From assembly GCF_018399035.1 (NCBI RefSeq), contig NZ_CP073760.1:4774501-4838500 (forward strand): 64,000 bases of DNA. The letters run 5' to 3'. The stretch comes from Thiocapsa sp. (lineage in GTDB: Bacteria > Pseudomonadota > Gammaproteobacteria > Chromatiales > Chromatiaceae). Under the pieces are notes generated by a model. That model had not been told where the DNA came from and did no database searches. It worked only from the letters and a program-made list of their open reading frames with translations. The position numbers and the translations under genes are program-made. Shown here one piece after another: positions 8,313 through 16,326 of the stretch (positions are counted from its first letter, which is position 1; each line of letters starts with the position of its first letter).

Positions 8313-8330
8313 GGCGGCCTCTCGGCCGCC
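8313..8330 (+). terminator. Perfect hairpin after the hemerythrin-like gene
   Basis: GGCGGCC at 8313-8319 pairs with GGCCGCC at 8324-8330 around a TCTC loop, 13 bases after the stop. It is not followed by a T tract, so it is a stem that may stabilise the 3' end or a weak terminator rather than a canonical one. Confidence 0.4.
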
Positions 8331-8374
8331 ATTGAATCGCTGGGGCCTGTCCCGGAAACCACCTCTGGAACGAT

Positions 8375-8400
8375 CAAAAAATAAACGAACGACGTGTTCG
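8375..8400 (-). terminator. Probable terminator of the nifV-nifM operon
   Basis: Read on the minus strand, CGAAC-ACGTC-GTTCG is followed at once by TTTATTTTTTG. The stem is only five base pairs, but the U-rich tail is good. It lies 43 bases beyond the nifM stop, where the nif transcript should end. Confidence 0.45.
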
Positions 8401-8442
8401 GCAGCGTTCATCAAGGTGTTCACCTTGTTGCTGAATCGTCGC

Positions 8443-9315
8443 TCACTCCTGCCGCAAAGACGCAATCCAATCTTTTTGAGCCTCGCGCCGGCTCCGCTGT
8501 TCGAGTGCCGATCGGATCTTCTCCCGAGTCTGCTCGAAGTCCACCGATCTTGCCGGCTCGATACGCTCGCAGAGCAGCAGATGAAAGCCGAGGTCGGACT
8601 TCAGGGGTCCGCTCACCTCCCCCGCCCGCAACCTGAATAGGCCCGCGTCCAACTGCGGGAAGAGTTGGCCGGGTCTGACGAGTCCGAGGTTTCCATCCTC
8701 TGTTGCCGTCGGGCACTCGGAATGCCGACGGGCCAGCTCGCCGAACCGCTCGAGATGGCCCTTCAGCTCGGCCGCGATCCGCTCGATCCGCGCGAGCGCC
8801 GCGTCGCGGGCGTTCTCCGGATAATCGTCGTTGACGGTGATGAGGATGTGGCGCGCGGCGCGGCGCTCCGGGGTTTGGAAACGCTCGCGATGCAGCTCGT
8901 AGAAGAGCCGCTCCTCGATCTCGGTGATCGGCTCGGCGTAGGTGCCCACCCGCTGCATGACGGCGTCGAAGGTCAGCTCGCGGAGGAGCGCGCGGCGCAT
9001 GACGTCCTCCCTCAGGCCGTTGCGTGCCATGTCCTCTTCGAAGGCGTCCGTGTCGGGATAGCGGCCCCGCAGCTCCTGCAGCGCGTCCTCGATCCGCTGC
9101 TCCGGCACGACCGCATCCAGCGCCTCGCACGAGGACAGCACCAGGCTTTCCAGCGCGAAGGTCCGGCGTGCCTGGCTTTCGACCTCGGCCATCCGCTGCG
9201 CATCCAAGCCGACCAGATCGCATTGAAACCGCTCGATCGCCGCGCGCAGCAGGTGATAGCGATACTCGTCGTTCATCGACGCGACCGGCGGTTGACGAAG
9301 GGATATCGTGGTCAC
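8443..9315 (-). CDS. nifM: Nitrogen fixation protein NifM (peptidyl-prolyl isomerase)
   Basis: A 290-residue protein. The C-terminal half is a parvulin/rotamase domain: RRAARHILITVNDDY near residue 150, FGELARRHSECPTA, then GNLGLVRPGQLFPQLD and FGFHLLLCERI-type ending (SDLGFHLLLCERIEPAR). The N-terminal half is the helical NifM region with a C-x-A-L-D pattern (SSCEALDAVVPEQ). NifM is needed to fold and mature the NifH Fe protein. It is the last gene of the nifV operon, and its ATG overlaps the nifZ stop (ATGA, 9312-9315), so the two are translationally coupled. A later Met (residue 14) is a possible start, but the overlap favours 9315. Confidence 0.9.
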   Translation of the reverse strand: MTTISLRQPPVASMNDEYRYHLLRAAIERFQCDLVGLDAQRMAEVESQARRTFALESLVLSSCEALDAVVPEQRIEDALQELRGRYPDTDAFEEDMARNGLREDVMRRALLRELTFDAVMQRVGTYAEPITEIEERLFYELHRERFQTPERRAARHILITVNDDYPENARDAALARIERIAAELKGHLERFGELARRHSECPTATEDGNLGLVRPGQLFPQLDAGLFRLRAGEVSGPLKSDLGFHLLLCERIEPARSVDFEQTREKIRSALEQRSRREAQKDWIASLRQE

Positions 9316-9803
9316 TGCGCTTCGGCCTCCCGCTCCGGCGTGTCCGCTGTCACGCCCTCGGTGCGGGCGGACTCGATCAATGCGGATTCGGGCACCTGCA
9401 GCGTCGGCCTATCCGCGAAATGAACCTCGTAGGCGACTCCGGCCGGATGATCGCGCAGCACACGCATCACCTCGCCGATCTCTCCGGCCTCGACCAAGAC
9501 CTTGCCCTGAATGCCGAGCGGCACGCGGCTGGCGACCTTCTCGCGTGCCTCGAAGCGGCTCGGCGTCCAGGGTGCCGCGGCGGCTTGTAGCTCCTCCTCG
9601 CGGCAGCCCACGACCAGGTCGTGTTCCAGGAAATGCACCGAATAGATGATCTGGTCTTGGAGAAAGGTCCCGATGTCGCGCACGAACCCGGTACTGCCGC
9701 GCCGAATCAAGAGGGTTCCGGTCGGGCGCCCCGGAAAGGTGCCGTCGTTGCGCACGTTGCGCACGACGCGCACCTCGTCGCCATACTCAAAGCCGGGCCG
9801 CAT
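9312..9803 (-). CDS. nifZ: Nitrogen fixation protein NifZ
   Basis: A 163-residue NifZ protein, which assists formation of the P-cluster in the MoFe protein. Two NifZ modules are visible: residues about 5-60 (GDEVRVVRNVRNDGTFPG, then RRGSTGFVRDIGTFLQDQ, YSVHF) and about 85-145 (KVLVEAGEIGEV, HPAGVAYEVHFADRPTLQVPES). The start at 9803 overlaps the end of nifW by 17 bases, and its stop overlaps nifM. The C-terminal tail is Glu-rich and unconserved. The order W-Z-M matches the classical gammaproteobacterial nif cluster. Confidence 0.9.
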   Translation of the reverse strand: MRPGFEYGDEVRVVRNVRNDGTFPGRPTGTLLIRRGSTGFVRDIGTFLQDQIIYSVHFLEHDLVVGCREEELQAAAAPWTPSRFEAREKVASRVPLGIQGKVLVEAGEIGEVMRVLRDHPAGVAYEVHFADRPTLQVPESALIESARTEGVTADTPEREAEAQ

Positions 9804-10131
9804 TGGGCATCTGCTCCGTCAGGTCGCTGAGCGCGACCCGCACGCTCTTGGGCTCGTTCATTCGAAAGACGCGAAAGACCTTCTCGGTCGCGGCATCGGA
9901 GACCACGAAATCGCGATAGGCCGACTTGAGGAGATCCGCATACAGGGCGCGACGGGCAATCCCCGAATCGGGCATCTCGTCGACCTGCTCCAGATAATCG
10001 TGGAAGCGCTGAAGGATATGCAGACGATTGACATGGACGACGGACGGATCGAAGTCGATCTCGAAATAGGTCAGAAAATCTTCGGCGCTGGAGAGCTCCT
10101 CGAGGTCGAGGTCGAATTCATTGTCGGTCAT
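9787..10131 (-). CDS. nifW: Nitrogenase-stabilising protein NifW
   Basis: A 114-residue NifW protein, which protects or stabilises the MoFe protein. The family core is DLDLEELSSAEDFLTYFEI followed by VVHVNRLHILQRFHDYLEQV and the basic Y-R-D-F-V segment near residue 78. ATG 10131 has GGAGA at a good distance; the upstream frame extension lacks conservation. It is separated from the TPR gene by 258 bases that hold two hairpins, so nifWZM may have a second promoter. A weak GG-N10-GC match (minus strand, 10201-10214) lies about 70 bases upstream of the start. Confidence 0.9.
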   Translation of the reverse strand: MTDNEFDLDLEELSSAEDFLTYFEIDFDPSVVHVNRLHILQRFHDYLEQVDEMPDSGIARRALYADLLKSAYRDFVVSDAATEKVFRVFRMNEPKSVRVALSDLTEQMPNAARL

Positions 10132-10200
10132 GGTTGTCTCCGTCTTGGTGGCATGATTGAGTCGCATCTCAAACAAAATACGGTGTTTGAAGCCGAGCTA

Positions 10201-10214
10201 GCACCCTTGATGCC
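10201..10214 (-). promoter_or_regulatory. Weak sigma-54-type candidate ahead of nifW
   Basis: On the minus strand the sequence GG-CATCAAGGGT-GC keeps the GG and GC dinucleotides of a -24/-12 promoter at the right distance. The -14 region is GTGC rather than TTGC. No clear NifA site (TGT-N10-ACA) is seen upstream, so this is only a candidate. Confidence 0.25.
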
Positions 10215-10259
10215 TTCTTGGTGACTCCGGCAATCGAGTCGCGTGGCGCGGAGCATGCT

Positions 10260-10357
10260 TGACACCGCAGAGCGGGTGTCACGAGCTCCAGGCTTTGCTC
10301 ATTGTCGTTGTCGTCATCGGATTCCGGACGACAACGACAACGACAACGACAACGAAG
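10260..10357. repeat. Two hairpins and a CGACAA hexamer tract between the TPR gene and nifW
   Basis: TGACACC/GGTGTCA forms a 7-bp stem at 10260-10281. A larger stem of 14 bp pairs TTGTCGTTGTCGTC (10302-10315) with GACGACAACGACAA (10327-10340) across an 11-base loop. The right arm continues as further CGACAA repeats to about 10357, so the arm can slide into several registers. On the minus strand this would attenuate or process the transcript between the TPR gene and nifW. Confidence 0.65.
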
Positions 10358-10389
10358 AATGCTGCGACGGTTTGTTCAAGACTTGCGGT

Positions 10390-10932
10390 TTAGCCCTTGA
10401 AGTACCGTACATTTCCCCCCGCGCATTCAAGCTCGGATCGAGTCACCGCAGACCGCGCCATGGCATGCAGCTCGCCGATGCCGAGCCGATCGCTGGTGTC
10501 GACCTCGGCGATCTTCTCAAAGCGTTTCAGTGCGCCCGCTGCATCGCCAAGGCGAAATAGGAGGTATCCCGAGCCCTTCAGCGCCAACAGCAGGAATCGC
10601 GTCAGGCTCATCGAGATCAGCACGGACTGCCCGAGATCGGCCTCGCGCAAGTCGTGCCAGTCGGTCGGCAAATCGAGGCGGGCCGCGGTGAGCGCGATCG
10701 CGCGATCGGCCGTGATCAGGGCCTCGCGGTATCGGTGTCTGTAGTAGAAATAGCGATAGAGCGAGACCAAGACGGTCAGGTGCTCGGGCTGGAGAAAATA
10801 GGCGAGCAGCAGGCGATCCTCGGCGGTGTCGTCGCCGTAGCCCTCCGCTGCCTCCTCGAGGAGCCGCTCCACCTCCGGCGAGACCGGCTCGTCGAAGTAC
10901 ATGGGCTCGCCGTCGAAATCCAAGAGATCCAT
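10390..10932 (-). CDS. TPR-like protein of the nif operon
   Basis: A 180-residue, acidic, helical protein between nifV and nifW. The helices LTVLVSLYRYFYYRHRYREALITADRAI (around 52-79) and a later FLLLALKGSGYLLFRLGDAAGALKRFEKIAEVDTSD have the A-x-x-A-L spacing of tetratricopeptide repeats. Proteins of this type occur inside nif clusters of Chromatiaceae and related bacteria, but no function is established for them to my knowledge. It follows nifV by 19 bases and is in the same operon. A scaffold role in cofactor delivery is conceivable but not shown. Confidence 0.7.
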   Translation of the reverse strand: MDLLDFDGEPMYFDEPVSPEVERLLEEAAEGYGDDTAEDRLLLAYFLQPEHLTVLVSLYRYFYYRHRYREALITADRAIALTAARLDLPTDWHDLREADLGQSVLISMSLTRFLLLALKGSGYLLFRLGDAAGALKRFEKIAEVDTSDRLGIGELHAMARSAVTRSELECAGGNVRYFKG

Positions 10933-10951
10933 CAGGCTTCTCCTCTCCGGC

Positions 10952-12100
10952 CTACTGGACCCGCACGGCCCAAGGGTTGCCGATCTCGACGAGGAAACCC
11001 ATCAGCTCCGGGGCCTCGGGCGCGCGCTTGCTCTCGGACGCAAAGCGCCGGACCAAGGGAAGCAGCCGGTCGGCCTCGTCGAGATCCAGCTCGCAGCGCA
11101 AGAGATCGGCATAGGCTTGGCGGACCGCGTGTCGGCCGGAATGCTTGCCGAGCACCAGGTGATGCCGGCGCCCGACCTCGGCCGGATCGATGCCTTGATA
11201 GTTCCGAGGATCCTTCAGCAAACCGTCGACGTGGATCCCGGACTCGTGGGTAAAGGCGCCGTCTCCGACCAGGCTCTTATGCCAAGCGACCGGCTTGCCG
11301 GACGCGCGCGCGACCAGCCCGGAGAGCTCCGCGAAGGTGTGCAGGTCGATCCCGCTGTCGATGCCGTGGATGTGCTTGAGCCCCATCACCACCTCTTCCA
11401 GCGCGGCATTACCCGCCCGCTCGCCGAGCCCGTGGACGGTGGTGTTGAGGTGCGTCGCACCTCCGCGCACCGCCGCCAGGCTGTTGGCAGTGGCCAGCCC
11501 GAGGTCGTCGTGGGCGTGCATCTCGATCTCGATGTCCACCATGGCCCTCAGGTCGCGCATGCGCGCGTAGACCGCGAAGGGATCCATCAGGCCGACCGTG
11601 TCGGCGAAGCGGAAGCGTCGGGCGCCGGCATCTTGGGCGGCCTCCGCGGCGAGCCAGAGCATCTCCGGATCGGCGCGCGAGGCATCCTCGGCGCCGACGC
11701 AGACCTCGAGCCCCATGTCCAGTGCGACCCCGACCCGGTGTCGAATCTGCGCGATGACCCAGGCGCGGTCGCGTCCGAGCTTGTGGGTGATCTGCTGGTC
11801 GGAGACCGGGATGGACAGATCCACCATGTCGACGCCCAGGTCACGGCATTGCGCGATGTCCGCGGGGCGCATCCGCGTCCAGACCATCAGGCGTGCGCGC
11901 AGTCCGAGCGCGGCGACGGCGCGGATCGACTCGCGCTCCTCTTCTCCCATCGCCGGGATGCCGACCTCGAGCTCGGGCACGCCGAGCCTGTCGAGACCCT
12001 GCGCGATCGCGAGTTTCTCCTCGATCGAGAAGGCGACGCCGGCGGATTGCTCGCCGTCGCGCAGGGTGGTGTCGTTGATCGTGACCTGTTGCGGTTCCAT
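10952..12100 (-). CDS. nifV: Homocitrate synthase NifV
   Basis: A 382-residue homocitrate synthase. It condenses acetyl-CoA with 2-oxoglutarate to give the R-homocitrate ligand of FeMo-cofactor. The DRE-TIM signature INDTTLRDGEQSAGVAFS is at residues 8-25; the metal-binding HAHDDLGLATANSLAAV and the catalytic LGERAGNAALEEV segments follow; SLVGDGAFTHESGIHVDG and LGKHSGRHAV complete the family. Length is normal and there is no leucine-regulatory domain, as expected for NifV rather than LeuA. A sigma-54-type promoter lies 36-51 bases upstream. It heads the operon nifV-TPR-nifWZM. Confidence 0.93.
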   Translation of the reverse strand: MEPQQVTINDTTLRDGEQSAGVAFSIEEKLAIAQGLDRLGVPELEVGIPAMGEEERESIRAVAALGLRARLMVWTRMRPADIAQCRDLGVDMVDLSIPVSDQQITHKLGRDRAWVIAQIRHRVGVALDMGLEVCVGAEDASRADPEMLWLAAEAAQDAGARRFRFADTVGLMDPFAVYARMRDLRAMVDIEIEMHAHDDLGLATANSLAAVRGGATHLNTTVHGLGERAGNAALEEVVMGLKHIHGIDSGIDLHTFAELSGLVARASGKPVAWHKSLVGDGAFTHESGIHVDGLLKDPRNYQGIDPAEVGRRHHLVLGKHSGRHAVRQAYADLLRCELDLDEADRLLPLVRRFASESKRAPEAPELMGFLVEIGNPWAVRVQ

Positions 12101-12135
12101 GCCCGGTTCCTCGGAGACGTTTGAATTCAGATCAA

Positions 12136-12151
12136 AGCAACCATCGGGCCA
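12136..12151 (-). promoter_or_regulatory. Sigma-54 (-24/-12) promoter of nifV
   Basis: Reading the minus strand gives TGGCCCGATGGTTGCT, which fits the consensus TGGCACNNNNNTTGCW with GG and GC exactly 12 bases apart. It is 36-51 bases ahead of the nifV ATG. A near match to a NifA site, TGT-N10-ACG, lies at 12236-12251, about 90 bases further upstream, a usual activator distance. Confidence 0.65.
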
Positions 12152-12288
12152 TTAAATATTAGCGTTCATGAACAGAGGCTTGCGCGCATCCGAGTCTCGG
12201 ATTGGAGCCTTTGCGACAGGGCCTTGCCGGGGTGCTGTCGCAGATTCAACGGCATTGCAGAAGCTTGAGCCGCGAAAGCCTTTGCACC

Positions 12289-12302
12289 GGTCACGCCTTT
12301 GC
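12289..12302 (+). promoter_or_regulatory. Candidate sigma-54 promoter of korA
   Basis: GG-TCACGCCTTT-GC keeps the GG-N10-GC core with TTTGC at the -12 element. It would start transcription near 12313, about 25-30 bases ahead of the korA start. It faces away from the nifV promoter, and the NifA-like half match at 12236-12251 lies between the two promoters. Weaker than the nifV site because the -24 element reads CGGTCA. Confidence 0.4.
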
Positions 12303-12336
12303 GGTTCCAATAGTCCGTTGGATTTCAACGAGCGGA

Positions 12337-14097
12337 ATGCGGATGACCGAACGATCGACCCTCGCCGGGGGCGCCACCCTCGCCATCACGGGCTCCGGCG
12401 GCAGCGGGGCGGTCACGGCGGGGCTCATCCTGCTCGCTGCCGTCGGGCGCGCCGGCGATTACGGCCTGCTCGGTCGCTCGGCCGGTCCGCAGATTCGCGG
12501 TGGGGAGTCCGCGGCCATGCTGCGCTTCGGGCCGCAGCCGATCGAATGCATGGGCGATCGCTTCGATCTGCTTGTCGGTCTGGACTGGGAGAACGTCGCC
12601 CGCTTTGCCGACGAGCTGCCGCTGGATCGCAACAGTCTCATCCTCACGGACGCGCAGGCCGAGCCGATCCCCGAGATCCTCCTGCGCTCGGGTGCGCAGG
12701 TCCGCAGCCTGCCCTGGAAGGCGCTGGCGGATGCCGAGACCGAAGGCCGCGTGAACATGGTCGCGCTCGGCATGGTCGGCGCGATGCTCGGTCTGCCGCT
12801 GGATGCACTGGAATCGGGCGCGCGGGCGACGCTCGGCGGCAAGGGCGGCCGAGTCTTGACCCCGTCGCTCGATTGCATTCGCTCGGGCTATGCGGCGGCC
12901 GACGCGGCGAGTGTGCCGCCGTCGGCGTTCGCGCCGCCCGTCGCGCGCTGGAACATCAGCGGCAACGAGGCCGCCGGGCTGGGCGCGGTTCGCGGCGGGG
13001 TGCGGTTCGTCGCCGCCTATCCCATCACGCCGGCCAGCGAGGTGCTCGAGTGGCTGGCGCCACGCTTGGAGCTGCTCGGCGGCTCCTTGCTCCAGGCCGA
13101 GGACGAGCTGGCCTCGATCAACATGATCATCGGCAGCTCCTTCGGCGGCGTACCCTCGCTCACGGCAACCTCCGGCCCCGGTCTCAGCCTGATGGTCGAA
13201 GGCTTGGGTCTGGCCGTGGCGAGCGAGACCCCGGTGGTGGTCGTCAACGTCCAGCGCGGCGGTCCTTCGACGGGCATCCCGACCAAGTCCGAGCAGTCCG
13301 ACCTCAACATTGCACTCTACGGCCTACACGGCGACGCCCCGCATCTGGTCCTGGCCGCCCTGGGTATCCGCGATTGCATCGACACGGTCGAATGGGCGGT
13401 CGGTCTGGCCGAGCACCTGCAAACGGTTGCCATCGTGCTGTCGGATCAGATACTGGGCCAGTCGCGCGCGATCATCGACCCGCCGGGCGACCGGGCGTTC
13501 GGGGCAGGGGAGAGGGCGCACCTGCATCGCCTGATCGCACAGGACGCCGACCCCGATCACCGGCGTTATCGGCCGATGTCGGACGGGGTCTCGCCGATGG
13601 CCTTACCCGGACTGCCGGGCGGCATGTATACGGCCGAGGGTTTGGAGCACGGCCCGGGCGGTGCGCCCTCGAGCCGTGCGATCGACCATGCCGAGCAGCT
13701 CGAGAAGCGTCTGCACAAGCTGACCGGGTTCGACTATGGACCGGGTTGGGCCGAGATCCGGGGCGAGGGCGACCACCTGCTTCTGACGTGGGGTTCCTCT
13801 GCTGGCCCGGTCTTCGAGGCCGCGGAGCGTCTGCGTGCGTCCGGTGTCCCGACACGGGCGATCGCCCTGCGCCTGCTGGCGCCTCTGCAACGCGAGGCGC
13901 TGCTCGAGGCGATCGGCTCGGCCGGTTCGATCCTGGTCGTGGAGCAAAACCAGACCGCACAATGCTTCGCCTATCTCCATTCACAGCAGGCGCTCCCGAG
14001 ACACGCCCGGTCCTATGCGCGACCCGGCCCCTTGCCGTTGCGCCCCGCCGAGATCATGCGTGCGCTGACCGATCGCGACGGGCGCGAGGAGATTTGA
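12337..14097 (+). CDS. korA: 2-oxoacid:ferredoxin oxidoreductase, fused gamma-alpha subunit
   Basis: A 586-residue subunit (start ATG 12337, or ATG 12343 two codons later). Residues about 10-190 are the gamma domain (ITGSGGSGAVTAG, GRSAGPQIRGGESAAMLRF). Residues about 200-580 are the alpha pyrimidine-binding domain, with NEAAGLGAVRGGVRFVAAYP, then ITPASEVLEWLA, SGPGLSLMVEGLGLAVASE and VVNVQRGGPSTGIPTKSEQSD. This layout is that of KorA-type 2-oxoglutarate:ferredoxin oxidoreductase. The enzyme makes reduced ferredoxin. Divergent placement from nifV and a sigma-54-like site suggest that it supplies electrons to nitrogenase. Substrate specificity (2-oxoglutarate or another 2-oxoacid) is inferred from the architecture. 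Confidence 0.85.
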   Translation: MRMTERSTLAGGATLAITGSGGSGAVTAGLILLAAVGRAGDYGLLGRSAGPQIRGGESAAMLRFGPQPIECMGDRFDLLVGLDWENVARFADELPLDRNSLILTDAQAEPIPEILLRSGAQVRSLPWKALADAETEGRVNMVALGMVGAMLGLPLDALESGARATLGGKGGRVLTPSLDCIRSGYAAADAASVPPSAFAPPVARWNISGNEAAGLGAVRGGVRFVAAYPITPASEVLEWLAPRLELLGGSLLQAEDELASINMIIGSSFGGVPSLTATSGPGLSLMVEGLGLAVASETPVVVVNVQRGGPSTGIPTKSEQSDLNIALYGLHGDAPHLVLAALGIRDCIDTVEWAVGLAEHLQTVAIVLSDQILGQSRAIIDPPGDRAFGAGERAHLHRLIAQDADPDHRRYRPMSDGVSPMALPGLPGGMYTAEGLEHGPGGAPSSRAIDHAEQLEKRLHKLTGFDYGPGWAEIRGEGDHLLLTWGSSAGPVFEAAERLRASGVPTRAIALRLLAPLQREALLEAIGSAGSILVVEQNQTAQCFAYLHSQQALPRHARSYARPGPLPLRPAEIMRALTDRDGREEI

Positions 14098-14098
14098 G

Positions 14099-14935
14099 AT
14101 GGACGCAGCAAACATCGCACCGACCCTCCGAGCCAAAGACTACAAGTCCGACGTCGCGCCCGTCTGGTGTCCGGGCTGCGGACACTTCGCGGTGCTGTCC
14201 GCCGTCACCAAGGCATTGGCGCATCTGAGGCTCGCCAAGGAGCGCGTCGCCATGATCTCGGGCATCGGCTGCTCGTCCCGACTGCCGGCCTATGTCGATG
14301 CCTACGGCTTCCACGGCATTCACGGCCGCGCGCTGCCGATTGCCTCCGGGCTCAAGGCGGCCCGGCCGGACCTCACGGTGATCGTAGCGGGCGGCGACGG
14401 CGACGGTTTCTCGATCGGGGGCAACCATTTCCTGCACGCCTGCCGGCGCAACATGGACCTGACCTACATCGTCATGGACAACGAGGTCTACGGCATGACC
14501 AAGGGTCAGGCCTCGCCGACGACCCAGCCGGATTGGGCCAAGAGCAAGCTCACGCCGCACGGCACCGGCATGCGGCCCTTCCTGCCCACGGCGATTGCGC
14601 TCGCGGCCGGCGCGAGCTTTATCGCCCGTGGTTTCGCGGGTGACCCCACCGGTCTGACCAAGCTGCTGGTGGAGGCGATCGAGCATCCGGGATTTGCCTT
14701 TCTGCAGGTCTTGAGTCCCTGCCAGACCTTCCGCCCGGAGCAGAAGGAGTGGAAGCACCTGGTCCATCCGAGCGACATGGCGCCGACCGACGATCCGGTC
14801 GAGGCCGCCCGCTTTATCCAGGCCGACGACGGCATGGCGCTCGGCCTGCTCTATGTCCGGCGGCTCCCGGTCTGGCAACCGCAAAACCAGCCGACCGCGA
14901 CCCCCGCGGATCTGGAACGGGAGTTTGCGCTATGA
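14099..14935 (+). CDS. korB: 2-oxoacid:ferredoxin oxidoreductase, beta subunit
   Basis: A 278-residue thiamine-diphosphate subunit. VWCPGCGHFAVLSAV (residues 22-36) carries the Cys pair of the cluster-binding region; GIGCSSRLPAY is the next conserved loop; GGDGDGFSIGGNHFLHACRR with VMDNEVYGMTKGQASPT is the ThDP/Mg site typical of KorB. SPCQTFRP near the C-terminus carries another conserved Cys. It starts one base after the korA stop, with the Shine-Dalgarno sequence inside the end of korA. No separate delta (ferredoxin) subunit is present, so an external ferredoxin must accept the electrons. Confidence 0.9.
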   Translation: MDAANIAPTLRAKDYKSDVAPVWCPGCGHFAVLSAVTKALAHLRLAKERVAMISGIGCSSRLPAYVDAYGFHGIHGRALPIASGLKAARPDLTVIVAGGDGDGFSIGGNHFLHACRRNMDLTYIVMDNEVYGMTKGQASPTTQPDWAKSKLTPHGTGMRPFLPTAIALAAGASFIARGFAGDPTGLTKLLVEAIEHPGFAFLQVLSPCQTFRPEQKEWKHLVHPSDMAPTDDPVEAARFIQADDGMALGLLYVRRLPVWQPQNQPTATPADLEREFAL

Positions 14936-15474
14936 GCACGCCATCGAGCCCGCCATCGACGCAGCGTATCGAGTCCGTCGCCGAGTTTCTGGTGCATGCG
15001 CTCGAGCTCGAGCACGAATCGGCCGAGCGTTACCGCCAGCTCGCCGAGACCATGACCCTGCACCACAACCACACGGTTGCCGCCGTCTTCCGACTCCTCG
15101 CCGACATGAGCGCCGCACACGCCTCCGAGGTGACCGCCCGCGCCGAGGGCATCCGGCTCCCCGAGATCGCCCCCTGGGCCTTCAAATGGGCCTGCCCCGG
15201 CAGCCCCGAGGTCGATTGCGACGACTTCGACGTCAGCTATTTGATGACCCCGCTTCAAGCCCTCGAGCTGGCGTTGTACAACGAGATCCGCGGTCGCGAC
15301 TTCTACGCCTTCGTCGCCGCCGATTCACCTCAGCCGCAGGTCCGCGTGCTGGCCGCCGAGATGGCCGCCGAAGAGAACGAGCACGTCGAGCTGGTCGCCA
15401 CCTGGGTCGAGCGCGAGCGCTTGGCCCCGACCCGGATGCCCGAAGATCTGGATCCGCCGAATCAGCAGGGCTGA
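14932..15474 (+). CDS. Ferritin-like (rubrerythrin-type) diiron protein
   Basis: A 180-residue four-helix protein. Helix 1 has ALELEHESAERYRQLAETM near residue 25, helix 2 FRLLADMSAAHASEV, helix 3 LELALYNEIRGRDFYAFVA and helix 4 MAAEENEHVELVATW, giving the E...ExxH/E...ExxH pattern of a rubrerythrin-type diiron site. The rubredoxin domain is absent. Its ATG overlaps the korB stop (ATGA), so it is translationally coupled to the oxidoreductase. A likely role is removal of peroxide or O2 that would damage KorAB or nitrogenase. That is inference from context. Confidence 0.8.
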   Translation: MSTPSSPPSTQRIESVAEFLVHALELEHESAERYRQLAETMTLHHNHTVAAVFRLLADMSAAHASEVTARAEGIRLPEIAPWAFKWACPGSPEVDCDDFDVSYLMTPLQALELALYNEIRGRDFYAFVAADSPQPQVRVLAAEMAAEENEHVELVATWVERERLAPTRMPEDLDPPNQQG

Positions 15475-15580
15475 AGCCCGACCCTCGGAACTGCGACGAC
15501 CCCGTCCTGTGGTCGCGCGCGCCGAGCGCCTCGCTCCGCATTGATCGTCACCCGGCGTGACTCCGGGAGGAGGAAGAACG

Positions 15581-16201
15581 ATGGGCATGTTCGATTCGCT
15601 CTATATCGAGCTGGATGGCCGGGATCTGGAGATCCAGACCAAGCGCTTCGATTGCATCCTTGGCAACTACCACCCGGGCGACTGGATCGGCGGGGTCCCG
15701 CCGGGGATCCGCGTCTACTTCGACGTCCTGAAGCTCGATGCGAGCGGCGCGCTGGTTTACGGCACGCATGCCGAGCACGCGCGGACCCTGACGCTCTTCG
15801 TTGTCTTCGCCCAAGGCGTCTTCGTGGAGTATCAGGTTCGTGACGGCGAGCTGGCGCCGGAGGCCATCGAACGCACCCTGCTGGGGTTGCGGGAACACTG
15901 GAGCGATTCGGCACGTCTGCTCGGGTTTATGGTCGAGGCCCTGCGTGCGAGGCAGCAGCGGATCAGGGCACTCGGACATCGGCTTGGTCGCGTCTCGTCG
16001 GTCGTCAGGAACGCCCGGCGCTTGCGGGCCGGGGAGACGCTCGGGGGTGTCCTCGGTTTGATACACGAGGAGGAACGGAAACTGGCCGAGGGCGAGGATC
16101 CGTTGGAGGTTGTGGCCTGGGTGCTGGACGATGAAACCTCCGGCTGGGGGCTTTGGGGTGACGGCGCCAGCCCGGATCCGTTGGACGACTATCGGCTCTA
16201 A
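15581..16201 (+). CDS. Protein of unknown function
   Basis: A 206-residue protein starting MGMFDSLYIELDG. A strong GGGAGGAGGAAG site at 15564-15575 selects ATG 15581 over the ATG 24 bases upstream. The first 100 residues are strand-rich (LEIQTKRFDCILGNYHPGDW, LTLFVVFAQGVFVEYQV); the second half is helical and charged, and the end is acidic (GDGASPDPLDDYRL). I do not recognise the family. It follows the ferritin-like gene by about 100 bases and may be a separate unit. Confidence 0.65.
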   Translation: MGMFDSLYIELDGRDLEIQTKRFDCILGNYHPGDWIGGVPPGIRVYFDVLKLDASGALVYGTHAEHARTLTLFVVFAQGVFVEYQVRDGELAPEAIERTLLGLREHWSDSARLLGFMVEALRARQQRIRALGHRLGRVSSVVRNARRLRAGETLGGVLGLIHEEERKLAEGEDPLEVVAWVLDDETSGWGLWGDGASPDPLDDYRL

Positions 16202-16326
16202 ACCGCGTCCAGGGCGGCATGCGTCAATTTCATTTGGCGTTTGGCTTTGGAGATGTTCTGGATCTCGGTGAGATGCGGTTTAAGATGGTCGGAGGGCGAT
16301 CGACAAACAGAACGAGGTTAGACGCG

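Noticed and set aside
10327..10357. CGACAA repeats considered as a CRISPR fragment
   Set aside because: The units are six bases long and contiguous, without spacers; they form one arm of a hairpin.
12168..14228. 686-codon plus-strand frame overlapping korA
   Set aside because: Its translation is Arg/Ala/Gly-rich without domains, while the overlapping korA frame has complete family motifs.
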